Below, one piece after another: positions 10,187 through 21,475 of a DNA stretch of 64,000 nucleotides. Below the pieces are notes generated by a model. The model was not told the origin of the DNA and did no database searches. It saw only the letters and a program-made list of their open reading frames with translations. The translations under genes were made by a program, and so were the position numbers. This DNA comes from Buxus sempervirens (lineage: Eukaryota; Streptophyta; Magnoliopsida; Buxales; Buxaceae): NCBI GenBank assembly GCA_947561395.2, contig OX387194.1:18834048-18898047 (forward strand). The letters run 5' to 3'. Position 1 is the first letter of the stretch, and the number at the start of each line of letters is the position of its first letter.

Positions 10187-12076
10187 TCACCAAGATCGGC
10201 CTTGAGTGGGTGGATACCTCCAATAGTTTCTTGGTCGTAAGTTCACCTGGTTTTGAACCGGTGATACCTGTTTTCCCAATTTTTTTGAGGAAGATCCTTC
10301 TAGGTCGATTTTAAGGGATGGAGTGCGTTTAGGCAAACCAATGGTGACCATGTTCACTGATACTTCTTTAGGAAATGGTTGTGTGTCAACTTGCATCTTT
10401 TCCTTGTCTGTCTCGGCGAACTTCAGGAGTCCTTTATCAATGTTTTCCTGTATCACATTTCGAAGCACAGTACACTCATTAGTTTCATGAGTTTTTACTC
10501 CGTGCCATTTACACGTTTTACCCTTGGCCGCTACACTGGCTGGGATAAACGGGTGGTCTTTGGTTAGTCTGAAAAACCCTTGTTTTAGAAGATATTCAAA
10601 TATCTCAGCCTTTTTTTGAATATCAAAAGAGTAATTTCGGCTGAAGGTATTTGTTTCTTTCGTTTTTTCTTTATCCTTGGTTTTTCGGATAAGAATCAGA
10701 CAGGTGATCGATTGTTTTCCCACGACCTCTACCATTCCGTACTCAAAATTCGGGTCCCTGTAATACGACCCGTAAGATGAGGTTTTCTTTTCGTTGTCTT
10801 CCTGTAACAGCCATTCATACTTGGCTGCCCTGGCCGACAACTCAAATAAGTCTTCAAACTGTTCACCTTCAAACTTCTTTCGAAGTTCGAAGTGTAGACC
10901 GTTCAAAGCTAGATTTGCAAACTCCGATTCTGGTAAAATAATTCGGCATTTATTCTTCATATATTTGAATCGAGCGATATATTTATCGGCTGATTCCCTT
11001 GATTGTTATCTTAACCAAGCAAGATCAACCATGGTGACTTCGGGTTCCGTTCGATAAAATTGGGAATGAAATTTTTCTTCCATCATTGCCCAATTTGTAA
11101 CAGAATTAGCCAGCAACGTAATGTACCATGTAAAGGCCTGTGCGGTTAATGAATTTCCAAATAATCTGAGTCTGAGGAAATCATTACCGGTAGCCTCTCC
11201 ACATTGGACCGTAAATCGGCCAATATGTTCATTGGTAGATTGTTGGCCTTCTCCTGAAAACAAAGAGAATTCAGGAATTTTGTATCCCCTAGGAAATTCA
11301 AATTGCTGGTCAATCCAGGCTGGGTAAGGTTTACGATATACTAGCCTAGTCATTTGTCGGTGATATTGATCTCCGATCATCTCTTGAATCACATTCTGAA
11401 TGTAATTACGGTTCATGGCCATATTCCTTACGCCAATGTTCTCTCTATGGTTTTCCTGGGCCTCCCTTTGCCCCCCTGGGCGTAGTTCAGCTAGAGGCAC
11501 ATTAGGAGGATTTGGGATAACAGGAGGTATTTCTCCTCTAGTAGCAGCGACGTTGGCCATCTCATTTCGGCCATTACCGCCTAAGTTTACAGGCGGTAAC
11601 TGCTCTAGGATAGTTATCCTCTCATGAGAATTTGAACCAGTGGCCGATGTTTCGGCTCGCTTGGCCATCATGGCCGGTCTTGCCATTGTAGAGAATCCTT
11701 CCTGCAATACTGCTAAGATTCTACCATTATCGGAAGAAATTTTGTTAATACCCTGACCAAATCCTGTCATTTGTTAGCTAAGACCTTGTAAGGCTTGAAT
11801 AAGCCATTCATTAAGATCCGGCTGAGAACTTGAAGGTCCTTCTTCAAGAACTTCTGACACGGATAGAGGATTTACCTGAGATTTGGCATGTTCCCCTGGC
11901 ATTGTGCTTTCAGCATGCCAAGTACTTCTTCTTGCCATCATTAGTGCTCTTTCAAAGACTAAGGGTCCCACCGGGCGTGCCAAAAAGGGATGTTGCTCCG
12001 AAATTGGGCCGATGTGGACACGTGGTGGTGTTGATGATGTGTCTCTACGCGGGCGTGCCAATATCGTTTGATACAA
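10187..12076 (-). pseudogene. gag region of the Tat-like element
   Basis: The capsid-like core is visible (IPEFSLFSGEGQQSTNEHIG, then FLRLRLFGNSLTAQAFTW, then WAMMEEKFHSQFYRTEPEV), the retrotransposon-gag pattern. Downstream is a zinc-binding-like C-x2-H-x4-H-x4-C motif, CKWHGVKTHETNEC, which is also present in the gag remnants at 23040-23090 and 49770-49815. Gag would form the particle shell around element RNA. The start lies directly beside the 5' LTR, unlike the two gag-only elements in this window, which have 4-7 kb leaders. Broken in several places. Confidence 0.88.
12050..12063 (-). other. Candidate primer-binding site of the Tat-like element
   Basis: On the minus strand, TTGGCACGCCCGCG lies about 6 bases inside the proposed LTR end. 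A second TTGGCACGCCCG occurs at about 11980-11992 in gag. I cannot name the tRNA from memory, and the duplicate makes the assignment uncertain. Confidence 0.35.
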
Positions 12077-13082
12077 TGATTTCGGGTCGGGTCCTGACCC
12101 CGGGCACCTGTTCCGAATCTAAACCGGGGTCGGTTCAGTCGTACTGCAAGTCACCTGTAATATAAACGGGTCAAGCGATAATATGAAGACTAGGGGTTCG
12201 GTCTTCGTTTGGGTTCTTGCAAGTGTTTGAAAGTGAAATACACTAATGGCACACAAAACTTCCTTTATTATAAAATCGGCCGTCGGCCGAGAATAACAAC
12301 AGATAATCCTCACAAAGGAAAAAAAATGTAAAACAAAAACTGACAGGGCTCGCAGGACCGGCCTGTCCTGGTCTTATAGCCGTAATCGGGTATAAGCGCA
12401 GGAGGAAGGGGCGGCTGCTAGCAAAGCCAATTCAGGGGGTTCACCTTGGATTGTTGTTTAACCGAAGATACACAAGTCACCTGGCTTGAACAGAGCGAGT
12501 CTCGGGACCGGCTGCTCGGGATTCTGTGAAAACAGAACTGCGAGTCAGGGGCGGCCTTAACGTACCCTCCGGTGGCAGGATTCTGGTGTTTAATCGGAGT
12601 AAAAAGGGGTCTAAGATGTCACTACAATTGGAAGCAGTGATAGAAGTCCTAATTTATCCTTCTTGCTACGGTGTAGGAGAGGGGATAAACGATCACGGAT
12701 GATCAAAATAATATAATAACCAGTTGCAGTTGCTTGGATTATGTCCTCGAGCCCTTCGAATTGGTACCTTTTATAGCCAATCTTTTACAGTTGCTCCACA
12801 TCCTACTTTGCACGATCTTCATGGTGGTTGGCCATTTTCAGTCTCCCGCTCCAGATAGATAACCGCTCGGCCACGATCTTCAAAAAATAGGTTACTGTTG
12901 AACGACCGATGGCACGATCTTCTGATATTAGTGAGTGCGTTTCTGTTGCCTTGGTTTTGCGTGTATGCTGACGTGGCCTGTCAAACTGTTTAAGACCTAC
13001 ATGCTTTGTTGTCATGGCCTGAATAAGCCACCTGGGTGCTACGTGTCCCTCTCTTATTGGTTGGTTTTATAGGGTATAAACA
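12069..13082 (-). mobile_element. 5' LTR of the Tat-like element
   Basis: About 1.0 kb bounded by TGTTTATACC at the minus-strand start (13082) and TTGTATCA at the end (12069). A minus-strand TATA box (TATAAAA) lies at 12768-12776. Edges were set from the TG...CA ends, the nearby primer site on the left, and the point on the right (13083) where sequence matches another LTR. The 3' copy is outside the window, so the edges cannot be confirmed by comparison. Confidence 0.6.
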
Positions 13083-13726
13083 ACAAGATAAAAGGAGGCC
13101 TTATTCTACAGCAATGAAGAAGATCCTATTACTTCTAGAATTGAAGATAGAAAATAAAAGGGAAAAGGGACTTACTTGGATTGAGCAAGCAAAGCAGCAG
13201 GGATTCCTCTCTTCTCTTGGAGCTCCTTGGACTTCAAATTTTCGTGGTCTTTTGCTTGAGGAGAGCTCCTCTATTTATAGGCAAACACAGGGGTATGGCT
13301 GGTCCGGAAGGATATACCAGGATCTCCCCAGATTGGGTTAAAAATAAGGATAATGCCAATCCATTGCCAAATAGGATAAATAAGAAATTTCGAAGGGATA
13401 AATGAGAGAATTCGAATCTCTCAGAGAGATATTTGGGTGCAAATAAGGCTCCAAAATCGAGAAAGGATAAATTCTCACAAAAACCCCCATGCCCGTATAT
13501 ATATTACAGGCGCGCCCTGCCCGTATATATATTACGGGCGCGCCCTACCCGTATTATTAATACGGGCATGCCGTGCTCGTATATCAACTGCGGGCATGAC
13601 TAGACCGTAAACAAAATAAGGGCATGACTAGTTTGGCCAGATTTTATACTTTTTTAACCTGTTTCAAATCCCAATTAATATTTTCAATTATTTTCTCATT
13701 TTGTAGTGCAATTTGGGGTGTCTACA
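13083..13726 (-). mobile_element. Remaining 5' part of an Ogre-like LTR (subfamily B)
   Basis: It begins on the minus strand with TGTAGACACCCCAAATTGC at 13726. It matches 40380-40620 and 43606-43757 of the solo LTR at 39197-43757. It holds a TATA box at 13272-13279 (minus strand) and a splice-donor-like AAG/GTAAG-type site at about 13174. The rest of this LTR should lie off-window to the left, because the Tat-like element was inserted into it. Confidence 0.75.
13486..13620. repeat. Palindrome cluster upstream of the LTR promoter
   Basis: Four or so imperfect inverted repeats of the type CCCGTATATATATTACGGGC occur, with linker text GCGCGCC between them. They lie about 200-340 bp upstream of the TATA box in the minus reading. 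The same arm sequence recurs in a different LTR subfamily at 38597-38660 and 55059-55140. Confidence 0.75.
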
Positions 13727-13740
13727 CCAACCCATGTAGC

Positions 13741-14474
13741 TGTAAGCACCTCATTTTTGCACTTCCCAAAATGCAGAAAATGAAATTTTAATTGAAAAGT
13801 CAAACCTGAGAAAGTCAAGAGGTTGACTTTTTATCTGGTGCAAATCAGTCACCATACTTCTTACCATTGGAAAAAGGATTCCGATACGATTCTAATGAAA
13901 TTGAGTTTGATCAAATCGGAGTCCGAATGAAGAAGTTATGGACTGGTCAAATCTGAAAAAAACAAAAATCGACTTTCTGCTAAACCCCAGATCAACTACC
14001 CAATTTGATACCAACAGAAAGAGCATCTCGACACGATTCCAACGTAATTGAGTTTGCTGGAATCGGAGTTCCGGATAAGAAGATATGAGCAAAATTGGCT
14101 CCGGGACGGGACTCGGTGCTTCTGCTAAAAAAACCAAATTTGCTGTTAAACTCTAGCTCCATGGATAGAGGATGTTGATCCGGTTCCAATGCAACTAAGT
14201 TTGCCAAAATCGGAGCTCAAATGAGAGAGTTATGAGCAGTCCTAAGTCAAAAATAAAATGTTCATGTGGCAAAGTACGCCACATGGATGTCCCCCTTTCT
14301 TAACCCTTAAGTAAACAAAAATAATAATAATAAGGGTCTTTCTTAACCCCTAAGTAAAAAATATTAACAAAAGAGTCTTTCTTAACCATTAAATAAAAAA
14401 TAATAAGTCATAAGTAAGAAATAACAATAAAAAAGTCACTTTTGATAAAAATAATTAAAAAAGGTCTTTCTTAG
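13741..14474 (+). mobile_element. First piece of a plus-strand LTR split by the gag-only element
   Basis: It starts TGTAAGCACCTCATTTTTGC, the same start as the minus-strand LTRs ending at 3189, 34325, 44868 and 56744. It carries three diverged copies of the unit that is tandem in 2400-3110. It stops at 14474, where the next element begins, and resumes at 29769 after the duplicated CTTAG. Confidence 0.7.
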
Positions 14475-15042
14475 TGTAGACACCCCAAAATTGCACGATT
14501 TTTGATAAATCTTGAAGGAGAGAAATATTTTATTGGAATTTTCAATTCTTTGCATTGGGTTTGAGATCCTTAACCCATTTGAATCCAAAACCCTAAAGGA
14601 AAAGGCCCGAATTCAATCTTTTGTGCAAAGTAAAACTTTTTCCGGTTGAATTTTGTTGACTTTTGACCCCAGAAAATGAAATATTTTTTAAAGCAAGATT
14701 TCAAGATAATTTTTCCCGGTAATCAGGTTTTTAGCCATATTATTGCATAAAAGAATTTTTTGAGATTTTAAATCTTGACGAATACCTTGGTTTTAACATG
14801 TTGAATCTTTTTACCGGACCTGAAAAACCGGAATTTAGCTTGGAACTGGAAAGTTGACTTTTTATTCACTTGGAATTTGGCTCTGGAACTATTTTTGATG
14901 GATTCAAATAGGGGGTGTTTGCTTATTTACATGTAAAATCTTAAGTAAATGGAGATTAAAAAATACGATGACATTTACTTAAACGATATTACATGGAAAT
15001 AAGTATTGCATGTGTTAAAATTCGAATAAAAGCTTCTTTTTT

Positions 15043-15190
15043 TTGTATCCGATAGATAATGTCGGATACAAAGGATCTTTATTGTATCCGACAGATAATG
15101 TCGGATACAAAGGATCTTTATTGTATCCGACAGATAATGTCACATACAAAGAGAATTGCTTGTATCCGACCTGACATGTCGGATACAAGC
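15043..15190. repeat. TATCCGACA palindrome cluster in the 5' LTR
   Basis: Four inverted repeats with arms TGTATCCGACA and TGTCGGATACA around short spacers (GATAA, then CCTGACA-type in the last). They lie about 160-310 bp upstream of the TATA-like box. A matching cluster lies in the 3' LTR, in the minus-strand LTR at 58637-58783, and inside two elements. Confidence 0.9.
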
Positions 15191-15350
15191 TTTTTGCTCA
15201 AAATTAGGGTTTTCCGATAGTCTTAACTTTTTACCATCATATCCTTCATTAAAGGAATGGAAATCTCGGAAATAGCCTTAGGGTTAAGGTTGGTGGGCTA
15301 TAGACCTTATGTTGTGTCTACCATCTCACCAACCCTAACCCTAGCCTTTG

Positions 15351-15487
15351 CCTCTAAATAGGAGGCTCCTCCTTAAGCAAATGGCCATTAACTCTTGTCA
15401 TTAACTCTTGCCAAGAAGTTGGAGATCAAAGAGCTCCGAGTGAAGAGGGAAACCGCTGCAGTCTTGCTTCAAGAAGTCCAGGTAAGC
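15351..15487 (+). promoter_or_regulatory. LTR promoter and 5' splice-donor-like site
   Basis: A TATA-like CTCTAAATAGG lies at 15352-15362; the 3' LTR copy has the better TATAAATA at 27678-27685. The donor consensus CCAG/GTAAGC has its GT at 15482-15483, about 128 bp downstream. The 3' LTR has the corresponding AAGTAAG at 27805-27811. The position suits a leader exon ending inside the LTR. Confidence 0.6.
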
Positions 15488-17369
15488 CTCAAACCTCTCT
15501 TTACTTTTATGTTTTTTACATTCTAGGTCTAGTTCTCTTCTTCTACCTTTCTGTAGATTAAGGCCTATGATGTGTGTATGTAAACCCTTCCTCTACTCAA
15601 AGTATCTCAAGACTCCCCCTAGCCGTAAAACGTGAAGGCGAGATCTAGGTGAAACGAGACTAAGGATTGACCTTAGAGTTAGACCCTATTTGAATAAGCC
15701 TTGTGATTCTATGAAAACCGTTCCATATTCAAAGTACCCCAAGATTATCTTGAAGAACCGTGTTTAACGGGGAGAGAGAACTAAGGGAAACGATAATGGA
15801 ACGGAACCCTAGGTTGTTATAGAACCTTTTTTGTTGATCTAAATGCATGCTATTATGAGATAAGCCTTGTGATTCTATGAAAACCGTTTCATATTCAAAG
15901 TACCCCAAGATTATCTTGAAGAACCGTGTTTAACAGGGAGAGAGAACTAAGGGAAACGATAATGGAACGGAACCCTAGGTTGTTTTAGAACCCTATTTTG
16001 ATTGATATAAATGCATGCTATCTTTTCTATGTTGTTGGAATGATTCTTACACCTACACATACATAGCACGTGATTTTGGCGAGATAGGTTCATATGTCGG
16101 ATTTATTGCATTTATTGTGATAAATCTGAAATAAATAGCCCTAAGCAATTCTGGGATGTTTTGAAATGATTTTCAAAAGATTTTGACTCATCTTGCACGG
16201 ATCACACACCTCTTATCACTGTTTTGAGTTATTTTTATTCAAAAAAGGGTTAACTTGACAACAACTGTACCCCAACTTCGGATACTCGTAACTTCATCGT
16301 CCGGATGAATTTTAGAGTGATTCTTGAGCCATGGGAAAGGTGAGGCTGTCTAGTTTATGCCTGTAAAATTTCATTAATTTCTATCAAGCGGATTTTTGAC
16401 ACCTCTCTGTCGAAGTTGATAGGTCAGTTCAGATCTGAATACGAAACCTGTCACTTCGACTGAACACCATGTGTTCGTTTTAAGTCCGATTCAAGTGATT
16501 CTTGTTTCTGAGTTTTCCTTTGGAAGTCTAGTTTCAAATCCAGTTGGTTTCATATTTTTTTGACTCCATTTGTGTCGTGAGCAACAGATTTACTCAGAGA
16601 TATTCAACAACACTTTTCTGGGTAAATCTGTGATCTTCGGGGCCTGTTTGGGAGACCACCCAAGGCACATCCGAATGAATTTTGTATGAAGTTAGTTTCA
16701 TTTGAATGATGGCCATACAGACTTTTAATTATCTCCAGAAACAGACTTCAAAGGAGAATAACTCCTAGGATTTTAATCAGAATGGGTTGAAAATTTACAT
16801 GAGTCTTCTATCTATCATAATCTTTCAAATGAATTTGTTTTGATTCAATTTAAATTGGATTTGAATGATTTCAAGACAGATGGTTCTTGCTTTTACCGAA
16901 TTTTCCGGATTTAACTCAACTTGGTTTTGTGCAACTTTTGCTTTGCTTTCCATCTTTTGGTGATATTCCAGAAGTGATATTGACATAAAAGAGGATCTGG
17001 AATTCATTTGGATTTTCTTGTGAAGATATCATACATTTGTCCTTTTTCAAGGTTTTTAATGATTTTTAGCAAGCTTTCTTATTTTTTTAGCATGAACAAC
17101 ACTTGGCAACTACTTTGTGTGGGTGAATGGGGGTGCCTAACACTTTCCCCCGTTCATAATCTAATCCCCTTACCCATCTCTGGATTTGATTTTCAAGTAG
17201 AGTTATTTTTACTCTAGAATTTGTCTTTTAACTCTTTTGATTATTTTTGAATCTTTTGGTGTCCATTCACACCCCAAAATCTGAATGGTAGCGACTCTCC
17301 CATTTTAAGTTAAGCCCGTGTGTTGACGGAGGGGGAATCATCTCCAGTGATTTTTTCATGTCTCACAAC

Positions 17370-17387
17370 TGGCGACTCCGCTGGGGA
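17370..17387 (+). other. Primer-binding site
   Basis: TGGCGACTCCGCTGGGGA starts two bases after the LTR end. It has the form of a site complementary to the 3' end of a tRNA, TGG first. From memory, Ogre elements use an Arg tRNA with a site of this kind. The other gag-only element has a close variant at 54256-54273. Confidence 0.85.
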
Positions 17388-17639
17388 CTTGTGGATTTAA
17401 GCCATTTTGTGTATTTGTTCATGCTTTTCTTTACTTTTGAATGCTTGCTATTTCGCTTACTTTATTTGTGCATATTGTTGTATTTCAAATCAGATTGGGA
17501 TGCTTTGAAATTTATATGGATCAAGACATGTATGTGTTGCTTGATGTTGCCTAGAGATTGATTTAAGAGAAGCCTATCTTGAAGCATGATTTTGATGCAT
17601 TTGGTGATAACATGCTCTAATTTGAATTTTTAATGCCAT

Positions 17640-18345
17640 GGTTTGAACATAAAAATGAGGAGCATGAAATCTAGGAGTTCAGAATTTTTGGTGTATTCAA
17701 ACATGATTCCCATGAACAATGCTTTCTTGTGCTTAATGTTTTTTATGCCACGCCTTTGATTTGGGGTATAGGGGGACATAATTTGAGCATGAAAAAAATG
17801 AGCAAAAATCTGGAAATTCAGTAGCTATTTTGGAACTTTTCAAACATGTTCTCCCTAATTAAAACACCTCTTGTACCAAATTGTTAGTTGCTATATTTTA
17901 GGCTTCAATTTGGGTAGGAATAATGCATGTTGAGCACCAAAAATGAAGGATATAAAATCTGGAAATCTAGTGTGAATTTTGGGGGGTTTTCAAGCATGCT
18001 TTTTTGGATAGAAGCACTTTTGTACAATACATATAGTGGCTGTATGTTTAGGCTTACATTTGGGCATAAACAAGACACTTTAATCATGGAAATGAGACCA
18101 TAAAACCTAGAATTTGGTAGAGGTTTTGAGGGGTTTTTCAAGCATGTTCCCCGGTTAAAAGCTTCTTGTACAATGCATGTAGGTGCTATATTTTTAGGCC
18201 TTTAATTTGGAGGGTAAATGATACACTTTGAGCATGAAAAATAGCATGAAAATCTGGAATTTTAGGGAATGCTTTTGGGTTTTAAGCATGCCTCCATGGT
18301 TTAATTGCTGTTTTCACAAGATGATAACATGTTTGTATACCACTT
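17640..18345 (+). repeat. Old degenerate tandem repeat, period about 126-150 bp, five units
   Basis: The phrase GAGCATGAAAA...ATCTGGAAATT recurs near 17657, 17783, 17933, 18082 and 18231. It is followed each time by TTCAAGCATGYTY..., then CTTGTACAATGCATG and TGCTATATTTTTAGGC-type text. Units have drifted strongly. It is non-coding and forms part of the element leader. Confidence 0.65.
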
Positions 18346-19254
18346 TTTGGGCATGTAATACTTGTGTGCATATTTAGTTGCTTTGGCTCTCTTGCTTGCT
18401 TATGTTTTCTTCCAATATGATTGTCATATGCCTTGGCTTGGAATTGTATGCATTGCTACAAAAAAGAGTGGCAAGGGGCTGGGACGTTGTGAATGTACCT
18501 CAATTTTAAATGCACTTGAGCACTTTAAACTATTTGCACAACCTACCCATTACCTATAGGAAGTTGAACCCGAATGTGTGTAGCTTGGCGCACCGAGGTC
18601 GTTACTTCGGAAAGCGAAAGTAAAAACATTCACCTTAGAATTTGACTCAATGATGTGATGACAATGTGATCTGTGATTCGATTCCGGGCATCACTAGACT
18701 TGAGTTTTAAGTTGCCAATTAAACCAAAACCCAAAAACCATACGCTTGAAGGTAGAGAAACACGTTTTCAGCTAAAAGTACACAATTGCATTTGGGGAAT
18801 TGGGTGTAAGTGTGGGAAAGCCGTTTGCATGTTTCACAGGCCAAGGTATAATACCATATTGAAGGTAACACAAGGTGGCAAGGTAAAGCCATGTATTCTT
18901 TTTTTTATCATCTTCATGTGAATTAAAAGCCATGGTGTCCATATGCTTGGGATGAAATTTTTCCCAAAAGTGTATATAGCCTAAGGTTTGTGTAACCTAT
19001 AGGATGAGTTTCCAACTCAATTTAATAGTCATCCTACCCACAGTCCATGTAGGAGGCAACCAAGTGTACAAAATCCAAGGATTGGTGCATAACTTTGGTG
19101 GGTACAAGTACCCTCATGAATTTGGGAATTTTAGCAAGAATGATGTCAAAGCCCAATTTGGGGCAAGTTTTAAAGGCCAAGTCAAGGTGAACATCAAGTG
19201 GGAATGAAAATAACATAATCTGGTGAAAAAATGAGTCAAAAAGGGCCATTTCGG
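18346..19254 (+). other. Leader sequence without recognisable features
   Basis: Between the old tandem repeat and the palindrome cluster I see no gene, RNA gene or repeat. Short open frames on both strands have no family resemblance. Confidence 0.5.
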
Positions 19255-19402
19255 CCTTAACCGACAACTCAAGTCGGTTAAGAAGAATTTCATTCATATC
19301 CGGCATATATTATCGGTTACAAAGACCTATGCGTGTATACGACTAATTATATCGGATACAATAAGCCATAGCCTTATCCGACATTTCATGCCGGATACAT
19401 AC
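19255..19402. repeat. Second TATCCGACA-type palindrome cluster, in the leader
   Basis: It contains the pairs AACCGAC...GTCGGTT, ATCCGGCATATA...ATCGGTTA and TTATCCGACA...GCCGGATA. The arms are diverged versions of those in this element's own LTR. The cluster sits downstream of the primer site and directly before the minisatellite block. Confidence 0.75.
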
Positions 19403-19685
19403 AGAAAATGTGCAAATGGGTTTTTCAGCCCGAAATTTCAGAATAAAATGCCTAAAACACTGTGGATAATCCTTAGGCACCCCAAAAAGAACATAAAAAT
19501 GTTCCAAAAATAAAAAATAAAAACAAAAAACAAAAAATAAATAAATAAATAAAATATTCTTTCAGGATTTAACCTAATTTTGAAATTCATGAAGGCAAAC
19601 TAAGGTGTCATATTTTTTGATACCAATTCAATTCAAACATGTTTCAATCAAGCTTTTGAACTTGAAAACTGAGAAAATTCAGAAA

Positions 19686-20810
19686 AAAAAACACCTTTGG
19701 TTGGTTATTTTTATCAATCAAAATCAAAAATTTGTGGGACATTTGGAAGCCCCAGAATATTCCAAAAACCTTTGTTTGGTCACGAGAATCATTCAAAATC
19801 AAAACATTTGTGGGACACTTGGAAGCCCTGGAATATTCCAAGAAACCTTTGGTTGGTTATTTTTATCAATCAAATCAAAACATTTGTAGGACACTTGGAA
19901 GCCCTAGAATATTCCAAGAAACCTTTGGTTGGTTATTTTTATCAATCAAATCAAAACATTTGTGGGACACTTGGAAGCCCTAGAATACTCCAAGAAACCT
20001 TTGGTTGGTTATTTTTATCAATCAAATCAAAACATTTGTGGGACATTTGGAAGGCCTAGAATATTCCAAGAAACCTTTGATTGGTTATTTTTATCAATCA
20101 AATCAAAACATTTGTGGGATATTTGGAAGCCCTAGAATATTCCAAGAAACCTTTGGTTGGTTATTTTTATCAATCAAATCAAAACATTTGTGGGACACTT
20201 GGAATCCCTAGAATATTCCAAGAAACCTTTGATTGGTTATTTTTATCAATCAAATCAAAACATTTGTGAGACATTTGGAAGCCCTAGAATATTCCAAGAA
20301 ACCTTTGGTTGGTTATTTTTATCAATCAAATCAAAACATTTGTGGGACACTTGGAAGCCCCAGAATATTCCAAAAAAACCTTTGTTTGGTCACAAGAACC
20401 AATCAACTCAAAAATTTGTGGGACATTTGGAAGCCCCAGAATATTCCAAAAAAACCTTTGTTTGGTCACAAGAACCAATCAAATCAAAAATTTGTGGGAC
20501 ATTTGGAAGCTCCAGAATATTCCAAAAAACATTTGCTTGGTCACGAGAACCAATCAAATCAAAATTTTGTGGGACATTTGGAAGCCCCAAAATATTCCAA
20601 ACAAAAAAAAAAACCCCCCCTTTGCTTGGTCACAAGAACCAATCAAATCAAAAATTTGTGGGACATTTGGAAGCCCCAGAATATTCCAAAAAACCTTTGG
20701 TTGGTTATTTTTTCCAATCAAATCAAAAAATTTGTGGGACACTTGAAAGCCCTAGAATATTCCAAAAAAAACCTTTGGTTGGTCTTTTTCGTACCAATCA
20801 ATTGAATTTT
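19686..20810 (+). repeat. 76-bp minisatellite, about 15 units, each with a hairpin
   Basis: Spacing is exactly 76 bp over several units (for example 19929, 20005, 20081, 20157, 20233, 20309). Each unit has a TTGGTTGGTTATTTTTATCA-like half, or TTTGGTCACAAGAACCAA in later units, and then GTGGGACA followed by a hairpin. Its arms are YTTGGAA and TTCCAAR around the loop GCCCYAGAATA. Because 76 is not a multiple of 3 and no unit frame has a stop, long open frames appear in all three frames; these are by-products, not genes. Confidence 0.92.
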
Positions 20811-21475
20811 GTGGGCCATTTGAAAGCCTCTGAATTTCAAACATTAACCTATTTTGGGCCATCTATAAGCCTCTGAATTATAGACACATATCCTTTGGGC
20901 CGTCTAAAAGCCTCTGAATTTTAGATACGACCTTTTTGGGCCATTTGAAAGCCTCTGAATTTCAAACATCAACCTATTTTGGGCCATCTATAAGCCTCTG
21001 AATTATAGACACATATCCTTTGGGCCATCTAAAAGCCTCTGAATTTTAGACACAACCTTTTTGGGCCGTTTGAAAGCCTCTGAATTTCAAACATCAACCT
21101 ATTTTGGGCTGTCTATAAGCCTCTGAATTATAGACACATATCCTTTGGGCCGTCTAAAAGCCTCTGAATTTTAAACACAACCTTTTTGGGCCATTTGAAA
21201 GCCTCTGAATTTCAAACATCAACCTATTTTGGGCCGTCTGAAAGCCTCTGAATTTTAGACACAACCTTTTTGGGCCATTTGAAAGCCTCTGAATTTCAAA
21301 CATCAACCTATTTTGGATCGTCTATAAGCCTCTGAATTATAGACACATATCCTTTGGGCCGTCTAAAAGCCTCTGAATTTTAGACACAACTTTTTTGGGC
21401 CATCTATAAGCCTCTGAATTATAGACACGTATCCTTTGGGCCTTCTAAAAGCCTCTGAATTTTAGACATTTCTCA
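20811..21475 (+). repeat. About 42-bp hairpin minisatellite with 125-bp higher-order period
   Basis: About 16 units each hold GGGCC, a left arm, the invariant loop GCCTCTGAA and a right arm. Three arm types alternate: TTTGAAA/TTTCAAA, TCTATAA/TTATAGA and TCTAAAA/TTTTAGA. The three-unit cycle repeats every 125 bp (ATTTTGGGC at 20851, 20976, 21101). All arms stay complementary although their sequences differ. Confidence 0.9.

Larger units (their letters stand above)
3190..13082 (-). mobile_element. Tat/Retand-like Ty3/gypsy element, broken, 3' end lost to a later LTR insertion
   Basis: Minus-strand order from right to left is 5' LTR, gag, protease, reverse transcriptase, RNase H, second RNase H, integrase, 3' untranslated region with an antisense ORF. 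A second, archaeal-type RNase H after the ordinary one is the accepted mark of the Tat lineage, and antisense extra ORFs beside the 3' LTR are known in this group. The coding region is interrupted at least half a dozen times, so this is a fossil. The 3' LTR is not in the window because another LTR was inserted at 3189. The right edge fits insertion into an older LTR at ACAAG (13083-13087), which matches the unbroken text ATACAAGATAAAAG near 40376. Confidence 0.85.
14475..17367 (+). mobile_element. 5' LTR of the gag-only element
   Basis: It runs from TGTAGACACCCC to CATGTCTCACA. Inside are the TATCCGACA palindrome cluster (15043-15190), a TATA-like box near 15352 and a splice-donor consensus at 15482. 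A duplicated block of about 160 bp (15690-15830 and 15860-15995, with AAAACCGTTYCATATTCAAA) follows. Most of the LTR has no coding content; short open frames at 16825-17217 are chance. Confidence 0.9.

Noticed and set aside
11965-11992. tRNA-like 3' end (GGTCCCACCGGGCGTGCCA)
   Set aside because: No cloverleaf could be drawn around it. It lies in gag and is at best a second primer-site-like match.
15043-15190. Drought/cold response elements (DRE/CRT)
   Set aside because: The CCGAC core is present but the base before it is T, not A or G. Kept only as a remark in the palindrome finding.
19605-20876. Many overlapping open frames of 60-240 codons on both strands
   Set aside because: They are made by the 76-bp repeat, which lacks stops and shifts frame each unit; all three frames read the same words. 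No protein family fits.
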